Origin: Triparma columacea
Taxonomy: Eukaryota > Sar > Bolidophyceae > Parmales > Triparmaceae
Direction of reading: 5' to 3'
Assembly (NCBI GenBank): GCA_030267965.1
Contig: BRYA01000799.1
Span: 2,175-19,904 of the forward strand
Length of the DNA stretch: 17,730 nt
The position numbers were made by a program, and so were the translations under genes. Each line of letters starts with the position of its first letter. Positions within the stretch are counted from its first letter, which is position 1. This document shows positions 7,317 to 17,318 of the stretch, one piece after another. The notes under the pieces are model-generated. The model searched no databases, was not told the DNA's origin, and was given only the letters and a program-made list of their open reading frames with translations.

Positions 7317-7920
7317 TTTTGGTTTTGGTGAGAGGCTTTGGAGTGAGAACGTAAGAAGGAAGCTAGTGGCGGGGAGAGGCTTTTAAACTTGGGGTGAAGG
7401 GGAGTTTGGTGAACTGCGGTGGGGGTTGGGTGTAGGTTTGTTGAGGGAAGTTTGTACGGGGTGTATAAGGCGTGTAGAGGGGGTGTATGGGGGGGTGGAG
7501 TTAGAGGTTTTAATGTCCCGATGTTGTGTTGTTGAGATGTAGGAATAAATAAGTGAATGACGTAATTATAGGTGTGTGTGTAGTGCGTATGTGGTGTGTA
7601 TGGGTATAAATCCACCCTCATAGCCCTAAATAGGCCTCAAATAGTAATATTGGGATAATAAATGAGTGAATGACTGATAAACGACTTCGGCCGGCATTTT
7701 TGTTATCAACCAATTTATTCATCAAATACATTACATTTATACACATACAACACTTCTACGTCACAACAACAACTAACTTATCAAACGCAAACGCTATCAA
7801 ACTGCGGAAACACTTTAAGCACGACTCTCACTCACACTAACTTTTGAGGAGAAAAGGAGAAAGGTGAGGCGAAAAAAGGACAGAAAGGCACCACAGAACA
7901 AATCTCCTTGCTTGGAAAAC
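7317..7920. promoter_or_regulatory. Divergent intergenic region, SEC61G and lysine-rich gene
   Basis: Six hundred bp between two genes that read away from each other, so it must hold both promoters. 7380-7510 is strongly G-rich on the plus strand (several GGGG-GGGGGGG runs). 7540-7615 is TG-rich. A plus-strand TATAAAT lies at 7605-7611, and an ACCAAT (CCAAT-box-like) motif at 7708-7713. No element could be tied to a particular gene with confidence. Confidence 0.4.
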
Positions 7921-8737
7921 ATGGTAAGCTGATTATATTCGATTCAAACTCTTCGAAGATGAATAATAATCTCCAAATAAAGCAAGCCATACGTACAAAA
8001 TTACGCTAATCAAACAACAAAGTGAACTAAAGAGAAAACAAACACTGGACCAGCGACAGGATTGTTGGAAAGCCACCAATATATCACTCTAACATGACCC
8101 ATTCGACCTTAATTCAACCATCACTCAACCGTTATTTACACAACCTACGCAGGACGAGTCAAAAGCCCAGTACATGTTTGATGTCTTAGATTCCTTAAAG
8201 CCCAAGGGTAAAAAAGGATTAGGTTCCGGTGGTCTCTCACCACCTGGAGGAATTGGTAGTAGTAGGGACGACGGTTTACCTGATAATGGGTTGTATAGAA
8301 TGTTCGTTAGGGAAGGATATAGTCAGAACGGGCATTTTAGATATGGAGAGAACGGGGAGAAGGAGAAGAAAGAGAAGAAGGAGAAGAAGGAGAAGAAGGA
8401 GAAGAAGGTTAAAAAGGAGGAAGGGGGGAAGAGACTTAGTAAGGAGGAAAGGAAATTAGCGAAAATCGAAGAGAAGAAAAAAGCGAAACTTGAAGCTAAG
8501 AGAGAAGCTAAGAGAAAAGCAAGGGAGGCTGCGAAGGTTAAAGCTAGGGAGGAGGAGGAGGTTGCAAGGGAAGGTGAGGGGGTTAGTAAGGTAGAGAAGA
8601 AAAAGAAAGAGGGAAAGAAAAGGAAAAGGGAGGAAAACGAAGGAGAGATAACTAAGGACATAAGCAAGGAGGTTAAAGAGGAAGAGGAGGGGAGGAAGAT
8701 TAAGAAGAAGAAAAAGAAGAAGGAAAAAAAGGAATGA
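7921..8737 (+). CDS. Lysine-rich, probably nucleolar protein, 2 exons, about 195 aa
   Basis: The body frame is ATG 8174 to stop 8737 (187 aa), but the frame is open back through a good acceptor (CTACGCAG, AG at 8151-8152). At 7921 an ATG is followed directly by a GTAAGC donor. Joining 7921-7923 to 8153-8737 gives MDESKAQYMFDVLDSLKPK..., in frame, intron 229 nt. The N-terminus (KPKGKKGLGSGG, then GLYRMFVREGYSQNG) loosely resembles G-patch-type nucleolar proteins (GPATCH4/Tma23), where a KGLG motif precedes an LY-x-x-FV motif, but the invariant Trp is absent. From residue 70 to the end it is a charged Lys/Glu low-complexity coiled region (KEKKEKK, KREAKRKAREAAK) with a KKRKRE nuclear/nucleolar signal. 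Function not established; a ribosome-biogenesis role is an inference. If the first exon is wrong, the gene starts at 8174. Confidence 0.65.
8355..8408 (+). repeat. GAGAAGAAG tandem repeat inside the lysine-rich gene
   Basis: About five near-perfect GAGAAGAAG/GAGAAGAAA units encoding KEKKEKK. The purine-only strand suggests slippage-driven length variation. Confidence 0.75.
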
Positions 8738-8932
8738 AGAGAACGCAGAACGTTTCTCGGGGCCCGTAACCTGCGGGGTTTTCCTAGAGGATATAGTTTG
8801 TGAACGTTTTGTTGTTCTTCAAGGGCAAAAACTAAATGGCATAAGTACTTCCGATTCTCCCAAAAAAAAATTTGTGGTTAATCGCGTTCTTAAATAACAA
8901 CCCTAAAAGTTAAACACACACACACCCGCAAA
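8738..8932. other. Convergent 3' intergenic spacer
   Basis: A 195-bp spacer between the stop codons of the plus-strand lysine-rich gene and the minus-strand RAD16 gene. It must hold both 3' ends. It has an A-run at about 8861-8870 and a CACACA stretch at 8915-8925, but no unambiguous polyadenylation signal. Confidence 0.4.
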
Positions 8933-11900
8933 CTACCTGAACAAGTTGGCCATATCCTCCACCCCAAGTTTCTGTAAGCTTCTCGCGTCCCCTCCAACAG
9001 TCCCGTCAAAAACCAGTCTCTTCTTCTCTTGAAGTTCCAATATCCTTTCCTCCACCGTGTTCTGACATACAAGTCTGACAGCCTTTATCGCCCTCCTTTG
9101 TCCTAGTCTATGCGTCCTATCGATAGCCTGCATTTCCGCAGCCGGGTTCCACCATGGGTCGCATAGGAATATATGGTTAGCGTTGGTAAGGTTGAGCGCG
9201 ACACCACCAGCCTTTAGACTTATTAGCAATACACGCACGTTCAAGTCCTCCCTGAACTCGCGGAGGACAGTGTCCCTATCCTGGACCTTCATGCTTCCTT
9301 GGAGGGTACGGACTCCGAGGCCAAGGTCCTGGAGGAAGGGGTCGGAGTGGAGCCTCCACCTGACTAGGTCTAGGAAGTTGACGAACTGGCTGAAGACGAT
9401 GGCCTTGGAGCCTGGGGACTCTCGGCGCATCTTAAGCAGCTCGGATGTCAGGACCTCGATCTTGCTGGAGCTCGTGAACTCGTTGAGGTTGATCCTCCTA
9501 AGGATACTCGAGCTCGGCACGTGTCCCAGCTCCTTAAGCTCTGGGGTCCCAGCCTTGTCAATCTTCCTGGGGGAATCGTCGGTTTTCCTCTTCCTCTTCT
9601 TTACCCCCCCCTCCTCCCCTTCGTCCCCATCCTCCTCCTCCCCCTCCTCCTCCACCCCCTCCTCCTCGACCCCCCTCGTAAGATCAATACTGAAAGGTTC
9701 CCTACACCCCGGGCATCTCACGACCGTCCCCTCAGGTGCAGTCTCCATAAACTCAACCACGCACTTCCTGCAGAACGCGTTGTCCGGGCAGCACGAGCTA
9801 ACGACCTTGTCCTCAACCTCCTCTTCGCATATAACGCAGGTTCCCGTAACGCCACCGTCACCTTGTCCCTGCAGTGTGGGGGGTAGGGTAATGGCTGGGG
9901 TAATATCCCCGTTCCTTAGGTCCTCCATTGCGCGCTTCGAGAACATGACGAGGTAAGGGTGGTCTACCGTCTGCCTCATCCTCATTAGGAGGTCGAATAT
10001 GTGGGCGTAGTTGTTGAGCACCGTCCCCGTCCCTACGTAAGAGTCGAAGGAGGTGCGACTCTGGGTGTAGAGGGCGGAGTAGAAGTCCTCCTCGGAAGGG
10101 TGGAGCTGGACGTACTTTATGGTTACGAGACGAGGGGGGAGGACGAGGTCCTGGGACTTTTGGGCCTGTGGGGGGGGGGAAGTCGGGGGTTGAGTAAAAC
10201 CGCAAGGAGGGGGCAAGCCTCCTGCTCCTATCCTCTTCCTTCCTTCTCACCTTGGTCCTGCGGAGTAGGTACTTGCTCAGGACGTCGTCCTTCAACTTGA
10301 TCACGGCCCTCCTTCCGTCCCCCGCGAATCCCGCCCTCTGCGTTGGGTTGAGTACGTATCGGTTGAAGTATGACCAGTGCTGTAGTGACGAGTGTCCGCA
10401 GTCCTTGCAGGAGTTCAGGTGCATCCTGTAGTGCAGGGAGCTGCACTTGCAGGTGCCCTTGTCGCCCTTGCAGAAGTAGTTGGCCATGGGGGAGACGCGG
10501 AGGAACCTGATGATGCTGTAGAGCTCGCCGACGCGGTTCTGGAGAGGCGTACCGGAGAGGCACCAACGGTTGACGGCGGTGAGCGCGTACGCAGACTTTG
10601 CGGTCGAAGAGGCGCGGGACTGAGGGGGGAGCGAGGGGACGCGCGTTAGTGGCTGAAAAGTACTCTCGAGAGACAAAAATACCCACTCACCTTTATCATG
10701 TGACCCTCGTCCAGCACAATCCTCCACCAGGAGAACGTATGGAGCGGAGAGACCTTGGCTCCCTTCATGGAGTCTTTCAGGAGCTTCTTTAGCTCGGCGT
10801 CTGAGACAAGTTGAGGTACGTATGCCCCCTCTCCATCATCGATGAATTGTATCGCGTCTTCGTCGTCATCATCGTCATCATCAGGTTCATCATCACTCCC
10901 TCCCCCATCGTCACCACCCGATCCGCCCGCGGCTTTGAGCTTGCGCTTCTTCTTCTGCGCGGCGGAGGGTTTCTTCGTTGGTTTGGGCTTGGAGGGCTTC
11001 TTGCGCACAACCTGAACCTCCTCACTACTGTCATCCTCACTCTCGTCCTCGCTCTCATCAAAGATATCCTCTTCCTCCTCAGACTCGGACTCTGAATCGC
11101 CGAAAGTAACGGCGGGGTCCCCGTCGTCGTCTCCATCGCTAGCTGAGCTGGCTGGACCGTCTAGGAATTTTTCATTGTTGACTAGCAATTTGAATTCTTT
11201 TTCCTCAGCAGGGTCGTCAACCTCGTACCCGTCAACATCGTACTTGGAAGCCTCCTCGATTATCTTCTTGGCGGACGACTTCGCAGCTGCCGCTGCGGCT
11301 CTACCTGGGCGTTTGTTGTAGGGGGTCGTAGGGTCGATAGGAAGGGAAGGGAGAACAGCATCGTCGATAGTGGTCAAGTCAACCGTCGGCGTTGGCCGTT
11401 TTTTCGTCTTTTTCTTCGCCTTCTTCACAACCGTTTTCTTCTTCTGGATGGTCTTCTCCTCGGTAAAAGTCTTCTCCTCGGTAAATGTCTTCTCCTCGTT
11501 AAAAGTCTTCTCCTCCGTAGTCGTCTTCTCCTTCCCACCTCCTTTTTTCCCTCCCCCTCCCCCTTTTCCTCTACCTCTTCTTTGTTTCATTTGTCCTTCC
11601 GTCCTAACCGCATCATCCCCACAAAAATACTTCAAATGAATCTCCAATTTATCCGCCTTATACTTCTGTCCACAATTCGGGCATTTAACCTTATTCGGAC
11701 TGCTCATCTTACGAAAATCCGCCTCGATTACCTGGTATGTTGTTAACACGATATCGTACTTAGATAGTAGGGGTACGATTTTCCCCCTATTAGGCCCGTG
11801 GTACGTTCCTACTTTGAGTGCGTTGGGTTTGGTGAATTTCTCGATTTCAGACCTCCACTGAGCTAGGGCTACTACGGGGCAAACTACGAGGGTTCCGGCA

Positions 11901-14198
11901 CGCTCGCAACCGGACTTGGGAATCAGGTGTTCGGATATATCGTTCTTCTCCATCTCTGACTTCCATTCACTAGCAGCCATTTCCCAGAGTCTCTCCTCTT
12001 TACTTAAAGGTGTCTCTCCACTGCCAACCTCTCCGCAAACGAGCACCGGTTTCTTATGCTGGTTCATCGGTAGGTTATCAACAATACAGCTGATCGTCTG
12101 TATAGTTTTCCCCATCCCCATTTCATCCGCCAAAATCCCTCCTCTCCTTAACGGTTCATGTTCCCCAATCTCCTGGTCGACCATCCACGAGTGTCCTTCC
12201 CTCTGGTACGGTAACAGCGCGCCCTCTAGCATGGCAGGTTGAGGTCTTATCTCCCCTGTGAAATCCGCCCTGGTAAGATCGTCGCTATTGATAGCCCTGT
12301 TATCCTCCGCGAATTCCGTCTTCGATTCCTTGATCCTATCGTCAATGATTTTCTTATGCTCCTCATCCAGGTCCTCATAATCCTCAATGTCGGCTCCAAC
12401 ACTGACCTTAGAGGGGTCGAATATTGCGCAGGTAGCGTGGTGCCAGACGAGGAAGCCGGGCTTGCCTCTGAAGAGAGGTCGGGTACCAACGCGAAGACAG
12501 CCCTTCTCTATCTTGCTGTCGCAACGCTTGCAGGTTGCACGGCCTGTCTTTGCAAGCTCTGAGATTTGCGCATGGGGGAGGGGGGGGGGGGGCGGCGGAA
12601 GCGCGTTGGGGTTAGACCGTGTTGTTTCGTTAGTATATTTTATCGTCAAGGCAATTTCCATCTCACCAAGCTGGTAAGTCGGTGGTTGCGGTAGTCCATA
12701 ATCCCCCCCCGCGTTCCCCGTCTGTTGCGTCGCGTTCTCCGCCTGCGGCACCCTTGCCTTCTTCGGTTTGAATCCTTCAAATAGGAATTTCTTGACCTTA
12801 AGAGGTCCTAGGCACGTCCCTACAGTGATATCCTCAGATAGTGGTGGGTAGAACTTATGTGCGTACTGCCTCTTCGGGGCTTGCGGCTGGGGGAACCACC
12901 TCCAACCGGCATCCCATGCTTGGGAGAGGGAACCGTAGGCGTCGGTGCTCTTGAGTTTGTTGAGAGCAGTTAGGCAGGAACCTTTTATAGGGGAGAGGGA
13001 GTAGTTATTACCCTCCAAAGGGGTCAGGGATAAGCGATCCCTAACCTCCGAGGGTGAGAGTGAGGCTGCCTGGTCGGGGTTGTCAGTGACGAATTTAGCG
13101 TAGGATCGCATCTCCGCAATAAGGGCTTTCCCCCTCTCCTCCCCGTTACCTCCTTCCTCGTCCTCGGGCTTTGGGGGCTTTTCGGAAAGCGAGGTCGCGA
13201 ACTTCTCGTGGATCTCGAGCCAGGAGAACTGCGCGGTACCACGGGGGAGGTTGGGGGTGGGTTTCTGACCCTCGCTGACACTAGACGGGCAGCCTGCGGG
13301 TTCCTGAGGAGGCTGAGATGCCTTTTCCTCTAGCTCTCTGTAATCGACGGTGCTTGAGGAAGCGCTGGAGTCGTAGTTGAGGGCTGCAGGCGCAGGGGAG
13401 CTTGCTGAGGGGGGATCAGGGATCTGGGGGGGCTTCGCTACCATGTTTTCGGGAGCGCTGTCGTGGGAGGAGGAGAGGAAGGTCGAGATCATTGAGGAAG
13501 ACGAAGAGACAGGCAGCTTAGGGTCGAGGCCACGATCCGTTTCCGTCACCCAGACCTCACATGACTGGGAAGAGTTGGTGGAGTTGGCGGAAGCTGCGAG
13601 GATGCGCGAGGAAGAAGTCCAAAGCTTCGAGTTAGTGGACATAGGGTGGGGGAAGTAACTGGGACTTAACCGCGCTCAGCTCACCTTCCTGCAAGGTTTC
13701 GGGGATTGCGGCATGTAAGGGAGATGGGGGGGAGGAGGGGGGAGGAGGGGTGGGGGCTGGGGTGGGTTCAGAAAAGTCCCAGATACCTCTGCGTTTGGCC
13801 TTTGGCTTTTGCTTGGGTTTGGATTTGGATTTGGGTTTGGGTTTGGCCTTTGGCGCGGTAGGCTTGGCCTTTTGCGCGGTCGGCTTATCAGTCTTGGGGG
13901 GAGGTTTATCAGCATCAGCTGAAGCACCACCACGACTCCTCCTACGTGACCTTCCACTCGTTTCCATATCGGCGAGGTACTCATCGTACGCATGTATCAT
14001 ATCCGTGGCTATGAACTGCTTGTATCCTGCCACCTCCCACTTGATTTCATAAGAGTTAGTCTCATCGTCCCTATCTGTGATTACAGCTTCATGTAATGGA
14101 CCCTCACGTTTAGATGTACCAGATGCCATAACCCTTTCGCCGATTTGAAAGACATTTTGGTAAGTGTTTTTACTGGTGTTCTTCTTTTTGTAAGGCAT
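8933..14198 (-). CDS. RAD16: RAD16-type SNF2 helicase with RING, PARP-type zinc finger and Tudor-like domain, 5 exons, about 1636 aa
   Basis: Exons on minus: 14198-13685, 13593-12667, 12558-10691, 10619-10251, 10165-8933 (4911 nt). Order: Tudor/chromo-barrel-like module, residues 17-78 (IGERVMA ... YEIKWEVAGYKQF); basic and Pro-rich linker; PARP-type zinc finger 482-530 (C490, C493, H521, C524); SNF2 ATPase starting near 597, with Walker A DEMGMGKT at 625-632, a RAD16-clade insert (CPNCGQKYKADKLEIHLKYFCG) and an acidic Ser-rich stretch; motif II as DEGH at 1097-1100; SGTPLQNRVGELYS; RING at 1336-1380; helicase C with FSQF, LISLKAGGVALNL, DPWWNPA and DRTHRLGQ. Family knowledge: yeast Rad16 with Rad7 acts in global-genome nucleotide excision repair as a DNA translocase and ubiquitin ligase. 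Inferred: nuclear chromatin and DNA-repair factor. The start exon join is less sure than the rest. Convergent with the lysine-rich gene, divergent from PRS. Confidence 0.9.
11452..11523 (-). repeat. EEKTF(T/N) repeats in RAD16 linker
   Basis: Minus-strand tandem units of about 18 bp that encode TEEKTFNEEKTFTEEKTF and variants, in the Lys-rich linker after the HLKYFCG motif. They are in frame and low complexity, probably a disordered spacer of variable length. Confidence 0.7.
12559..12666 (-). other. In-frame 108-nt intron in the RAD16 gene
   Basis: The reading frame is open through this segment, but it has a GTGAGA donor (12666-12661), ATACTAAC and TCTAACC branch candidates, a run of Cs and a CTCAG acceptor (12560-12559), all in the order found in the other introns here. 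It is 36 codons long with phase 1 at both ends. Splicing joins TYQL to ELAKTGRATCKRC, which matches the usual start of a PARP-type zinc finger (YxxEYAKSGRAxCKxC). Retention would insert a Pro-rich 36-aa stretch just before the finger. Confidence 0.8.
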
Positions 14199-14426
14199 TG
14201 AGACTCTAGAAACAAAGTTGTGGGGAGAATGGGACTGGGGTGGCGGTCGGGGGGAGTGGTCCTTCTTTCTTTTTGCTGTGGATGAATTTGTTGAATTATG
14301 AGTTGATTAGATATATGTGGTGTATGTGAGAGTTGTTGGAGTATCAAATGTTGATTTGTGACGTTTTTTAGGAGTCTTTATTGATGATTAGATTATGGGT
14401 GCTTCGACCAAAAAAAGGCAAAAAAA
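14199..14426. promoter_or_regulatory. Bidirectional promoter region, RAD16 and PRS
   Basis: Only 228 bp separate the start codons of the two head-to-head genes, so the promoters overlap or are shared. The stretch is T/G-rich on the plus strand, with AAAAAAAGGCAAAAAAA just before the PRS start codon. No TATA box could be assigned with confidence. Confidence 0.5.
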
Positions 14427-16227
14427 ATGAGATCTGTCTTGTTTCTTGCCTTCCTCATCTTTGAGGCAGCTACAGGCTTCGCTTTTAGCTATACAACTAA
14501 CACAAGGTTACATTCAACACATTTACAACAATCTAAATCTTCTGATATTGATATACAGAAGAAAATAGGTAAGATGAAGTGGCAAGTTCGCTCTTCCCAA
14601 ACTTACCAACCCTCTTTCTAACCACACTTTCTTACCATACTTTATAAATACTCACCATACTCACCATACTCACCATACTCACGATACACACACAAAAACA
14701 TATAAAAACATATCAAACACCCAGCATATGCATCACACCTGAAGAAGAGAAAGGACATGAAGTACCAGATTATTTCAGCAGAGGCTGCAGCACCGCTTGC
14801 AAGGAGGCTCGCTGACGAGTACCCTGACGTAAGTTTCATTAACATAGGAGCGTTGGGGTTTGGGGGTTGAGGATGGGGTGGGGGACGTTGAGGGAGGATG
14901 AGGAATGGTGCAGGGAATGGCTCATCGTTACACTAGATGGAGGAGCTTCTAACCCAAGTGTGCCCTCTTCCACAATTCAATCTTACTCGCCCCAATGCAG
15001 CGGTTCACTTACCACGACACATCTTGGGGGAAGTTCCCAGACGGGACTGACAATATCAAAATGGAAGGGTTCTCACCTCTAAACATGATTTCTGGGGAGG
15101 TGAGAGCAGGAGTCTTGGAATGTCGTCAGCAGGAGAGTCAGTTAGTTGCAGCGTGATGCTCAGACAACCAACCCCTTCTCCCTCCCCCCCCCCCCTCCCC
15201 CCCCCCAACACAGCACATTCTCTTCCTGGCAAGTTTCCACAACAACGACGTGACCCTAAGTCAGTTCCAGGTAATGATAGTCTTACTCCAGAGCTTCATA
15301 GAGTCTCTCACCGTCGTGCTACCGTACAGCCCCGTGGGGACCATGGAGAGGGTTACTACGGAGGGGACTGTAGCGACAGCGGCTAGGTGAGCATTGAGCT
15401 GATGGGCGTGAGAATGCAGGAATTATGCAAAGTGGGAACGTTCCCATGCTTAAAATATCCGCGATAACGGGAACGCTCAAATACCCCTCCCCCCCCCCCT
15501 CTCCCCTCCCCCTTCCACGCAGCTACGCCCATCTCTTCTCCTCCCTCCCAAATTGCGGTAAGCCAACCCGTTTAATGGTCTACGATCTCCACACCCTCCA
15601 AAACCGTTTCTACCTCCACAACAACGCCGTCGCCTCTCTCCAAACCTCCATCCCGCTTTTGAAGGAGAGGATTAAAAACACGGATGTTAACTGTGTGGCG
15701 TTCCCGGATGATGGGGCGGCGAAGAGGTTCGGGGAATTGTTTGATGATATGGATTTGGAAATTGTTATTTGCGGGAAGGTTAGAGACGGCGAGAAACGAT
15801 CCGTTAAAATTCAGGAAGGCGTCGCGGAGGGGAAGGTGAGAGGGGGGGAGGGAGGTTGGTGGGATTATACCACCCCTGGTGAGGGATGCTTGGAACTAAA
15901 CCCCACATTCCCACCCTCATCAAACCCCAGAACATTGTAATCGTAGACGACCTCGTCCAGACAGGTGGTACGTTGTTCGAGTGTGGGAAGGTCCTGAAGT
16001 CAGCCGGCGCCTCGTCCGTAAACGCCTTCTGCGCCCACGGTGTCTTCCCTAACCGTAGCTGGGAACGTTTCAACAAGGGAGGGGACAGGGAGTGCTTCGA
16101 TAAATTCTGGGTTACCAATAGCATACCGACGGTCACGAATGAACTGCCGGTGGAGGAGGGGATCTTTGAAGTGCTGGACCTTACGGAGGCTATTGTTAAG
16201 GACCTTGATGAGTACAGTAGGGCGTAG
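14427..16227 (+). CDS. PRS: Class II ribose-phosphate diphosphokinase (PRPP synthetase), 6 exons, 375 aa, predicted plastid
   Basis: Exons: 14427-14568, 14725-14828, 15001-15099, 15214-15386, 15523-15835, 15931-16227; total 1128 nt = 376 codons, all junctions in phase. Reaction: ribose 5-phosphate + ATP to PRPP + AMP, feeding purine, pyrimidine, His, Trp and NAD synthesis. Residues 1-18 are a signal peptide ending AATG-FAFS, followed by a Ser/Thr/basic stretch, the bipartite form used for ochrophyte plastids. Catalytic core: SWGKFPDGTDNI, ILFLASF near 117-123, VVLPYSP and EGTVATAA, DLHTLQ at 194-199, KVRDGEKR loop, and PRPP-binding VIVDDLVQTGGTL at 280-292, then THG-like CAHGVFP. The sequence follows plant PRS3/PRS4-type (class II) enzymes, which family knowledge describes as phosphate-independent. 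No key residue appears to be missing. It is divergent from RAD16. Confidence 0.92.
14648..14683. repeat. 9-bp tandem repeat in PRS intron 1
   Basis: Four ATACTCACC units (the last one ends G) within the first intron of PRS. On the minus strand each reads GGTGAGTAT, the same sequence as the donor sites of the DUF285 gene. Confidence 0.8.
15181..15213 (+). other. C-tract 3' splice region of PRS intron 3
   Basis: Two long runs of C separated by one T, directly before AACACAG at the 3' end of intron 15100-15213. Intron 4 (15387-15522) has a similar C-run from about 15488. C-rich rather than T-rich polypyrimidine tracts recur in the RAD16 introns too. Confidence 0.7.
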
Positions 16228-17318
16228 CAGTAGGGCGTAGCAGGGGGGCTTGGAATATTGGAAGCTAATTAAATTAGATTTTTTCTGTGTGCGAGTCGCA
16301 GGGGCTTAAGAATCAGATGTTGTTTTTCCATTTTGTTTGAAACGTCTCTGAAAGCGAACCCATTTAAAGCATTATGGCTTGCGTTCCTCGGTCATACAGT
16401 GGGTGGGGGCCTATTGTGAAACAAATCAAGAAGCAAAATTAGGCACTATCTAAGAGCATTGGGGCTAAACGGAGAGGCAAAACGCGAAGGATACGGAGGA
16501 GATTACCATGAGCAGTACATGTAAGGGCATGGATTCTCAAAGGATCTAACAAAGGTGTGAATGACTGTTCGGTTTTGGACAACGAGACGACTCATTTATG
16601 CAATAACCGTTAATATTAGACATCCTCTTTCATCTACTACTTAGTAAGCGGCCTCATCGGCAATTTGAATACATTAAAAATCCATGTGAGCTCTTTTTTT
16701 GAGACTCTCAAATTGCTTGGAGCATTTGAAAACCATATCGCACTCGTTTGTTCTCAGGTGAGCTACCATTACGGATATATAGTAATCAGAAAGAGAGTCA
16801 TTACGTTTATTTTCCAAATTCGTTCGTTGGGGGGATAAATGGGAAAGGACCAACCGACCTCGTCCCCGCATGGTTTGGAGGATTTCAGCTCTTTTCGACA
16901 TTTTCAATGGCGGTTTATTCCCCGCCCGGCAACTATAGCCCATCAATAACGGAATTGTACCAATAATATCAAGTATTTCTGCCTATTGAGCAACAAGCCC
17001 TCCACCCCTCTCCCTAACCTCCCCAACCCTCCAAACCTCCCCCACTTGCTCCTCCCAGGTTGAAACAAAAATTCTTATCCCCCCCCCCCCGTACGACTCG
17101 TTGAAGGTAAGAGTTTGACTTAGTGTTTCGAAGTACATTGTATGTCTCCATTAACTTCGATAAAAATTCGCAAAACGTCAAATTTAAAGTTCTTTTTTAA
17201 TCCGCTTTGACGGTGGGGTGGGTGGACTTTCGTAAAATGTCTTAGAACTGTTCGTAAATTGGACGCGAATATTAGCTTACACCTACAAAACTTACCGCAC
17301 CCGTTCGTTTACCCTTAC
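16228..17318. other. Intergenic region between PRS and the acidic protein gene
   Basis: About 1.1 kb without a convincing gene. The longest plus frame (16748-16966) lacks an ATG, and the minus frame 16674-16946 has no known features. A CAG-GTGAGC donor-like site at 16755-16763 and a CTAAC plus C-rich tract ending in CTCCCAG near 17059 could delimit a 5' UTR intron of the gene at 17319, but no transcript evidence is available. A homopolymer C-run lies near 17081-17090. Confidence 0.45.

Noticed and set aside
13594..13642. Start of the 998-aa open frame (ATG 13642) as the RAD16 start codon
   Set aside because: A donor at 13684 and an acceptor at 13595-13594 join the upstream Tudor-like exon in phase (GAA G|CT TCC), with a CTAAC branch site between, so the ATG is better placed inside an intron. 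Not excluded without cDNA.
15271..15291. GTAATG...CCAG segment in PRS that looks like a tiny intron
   Set aside because: It is only 21 nt, in frame, and its translation (VMIVLLQ) fits the helix expected there in class II PRPP synthetases, so it is exon.
16748..16966. 72-aa plus-strand frame in the right intergenic region
   Set aside because: It has no ATG start and no motif; it begins next to a donor-like CAG-GTGAGC instead.
16228..17318. tRNA or other structured RNA genes in the longest gene-free stretch
   Set aside because: No A-box/B-box pair or TTCGA-type T-loop in a suitable context could be found by eye.
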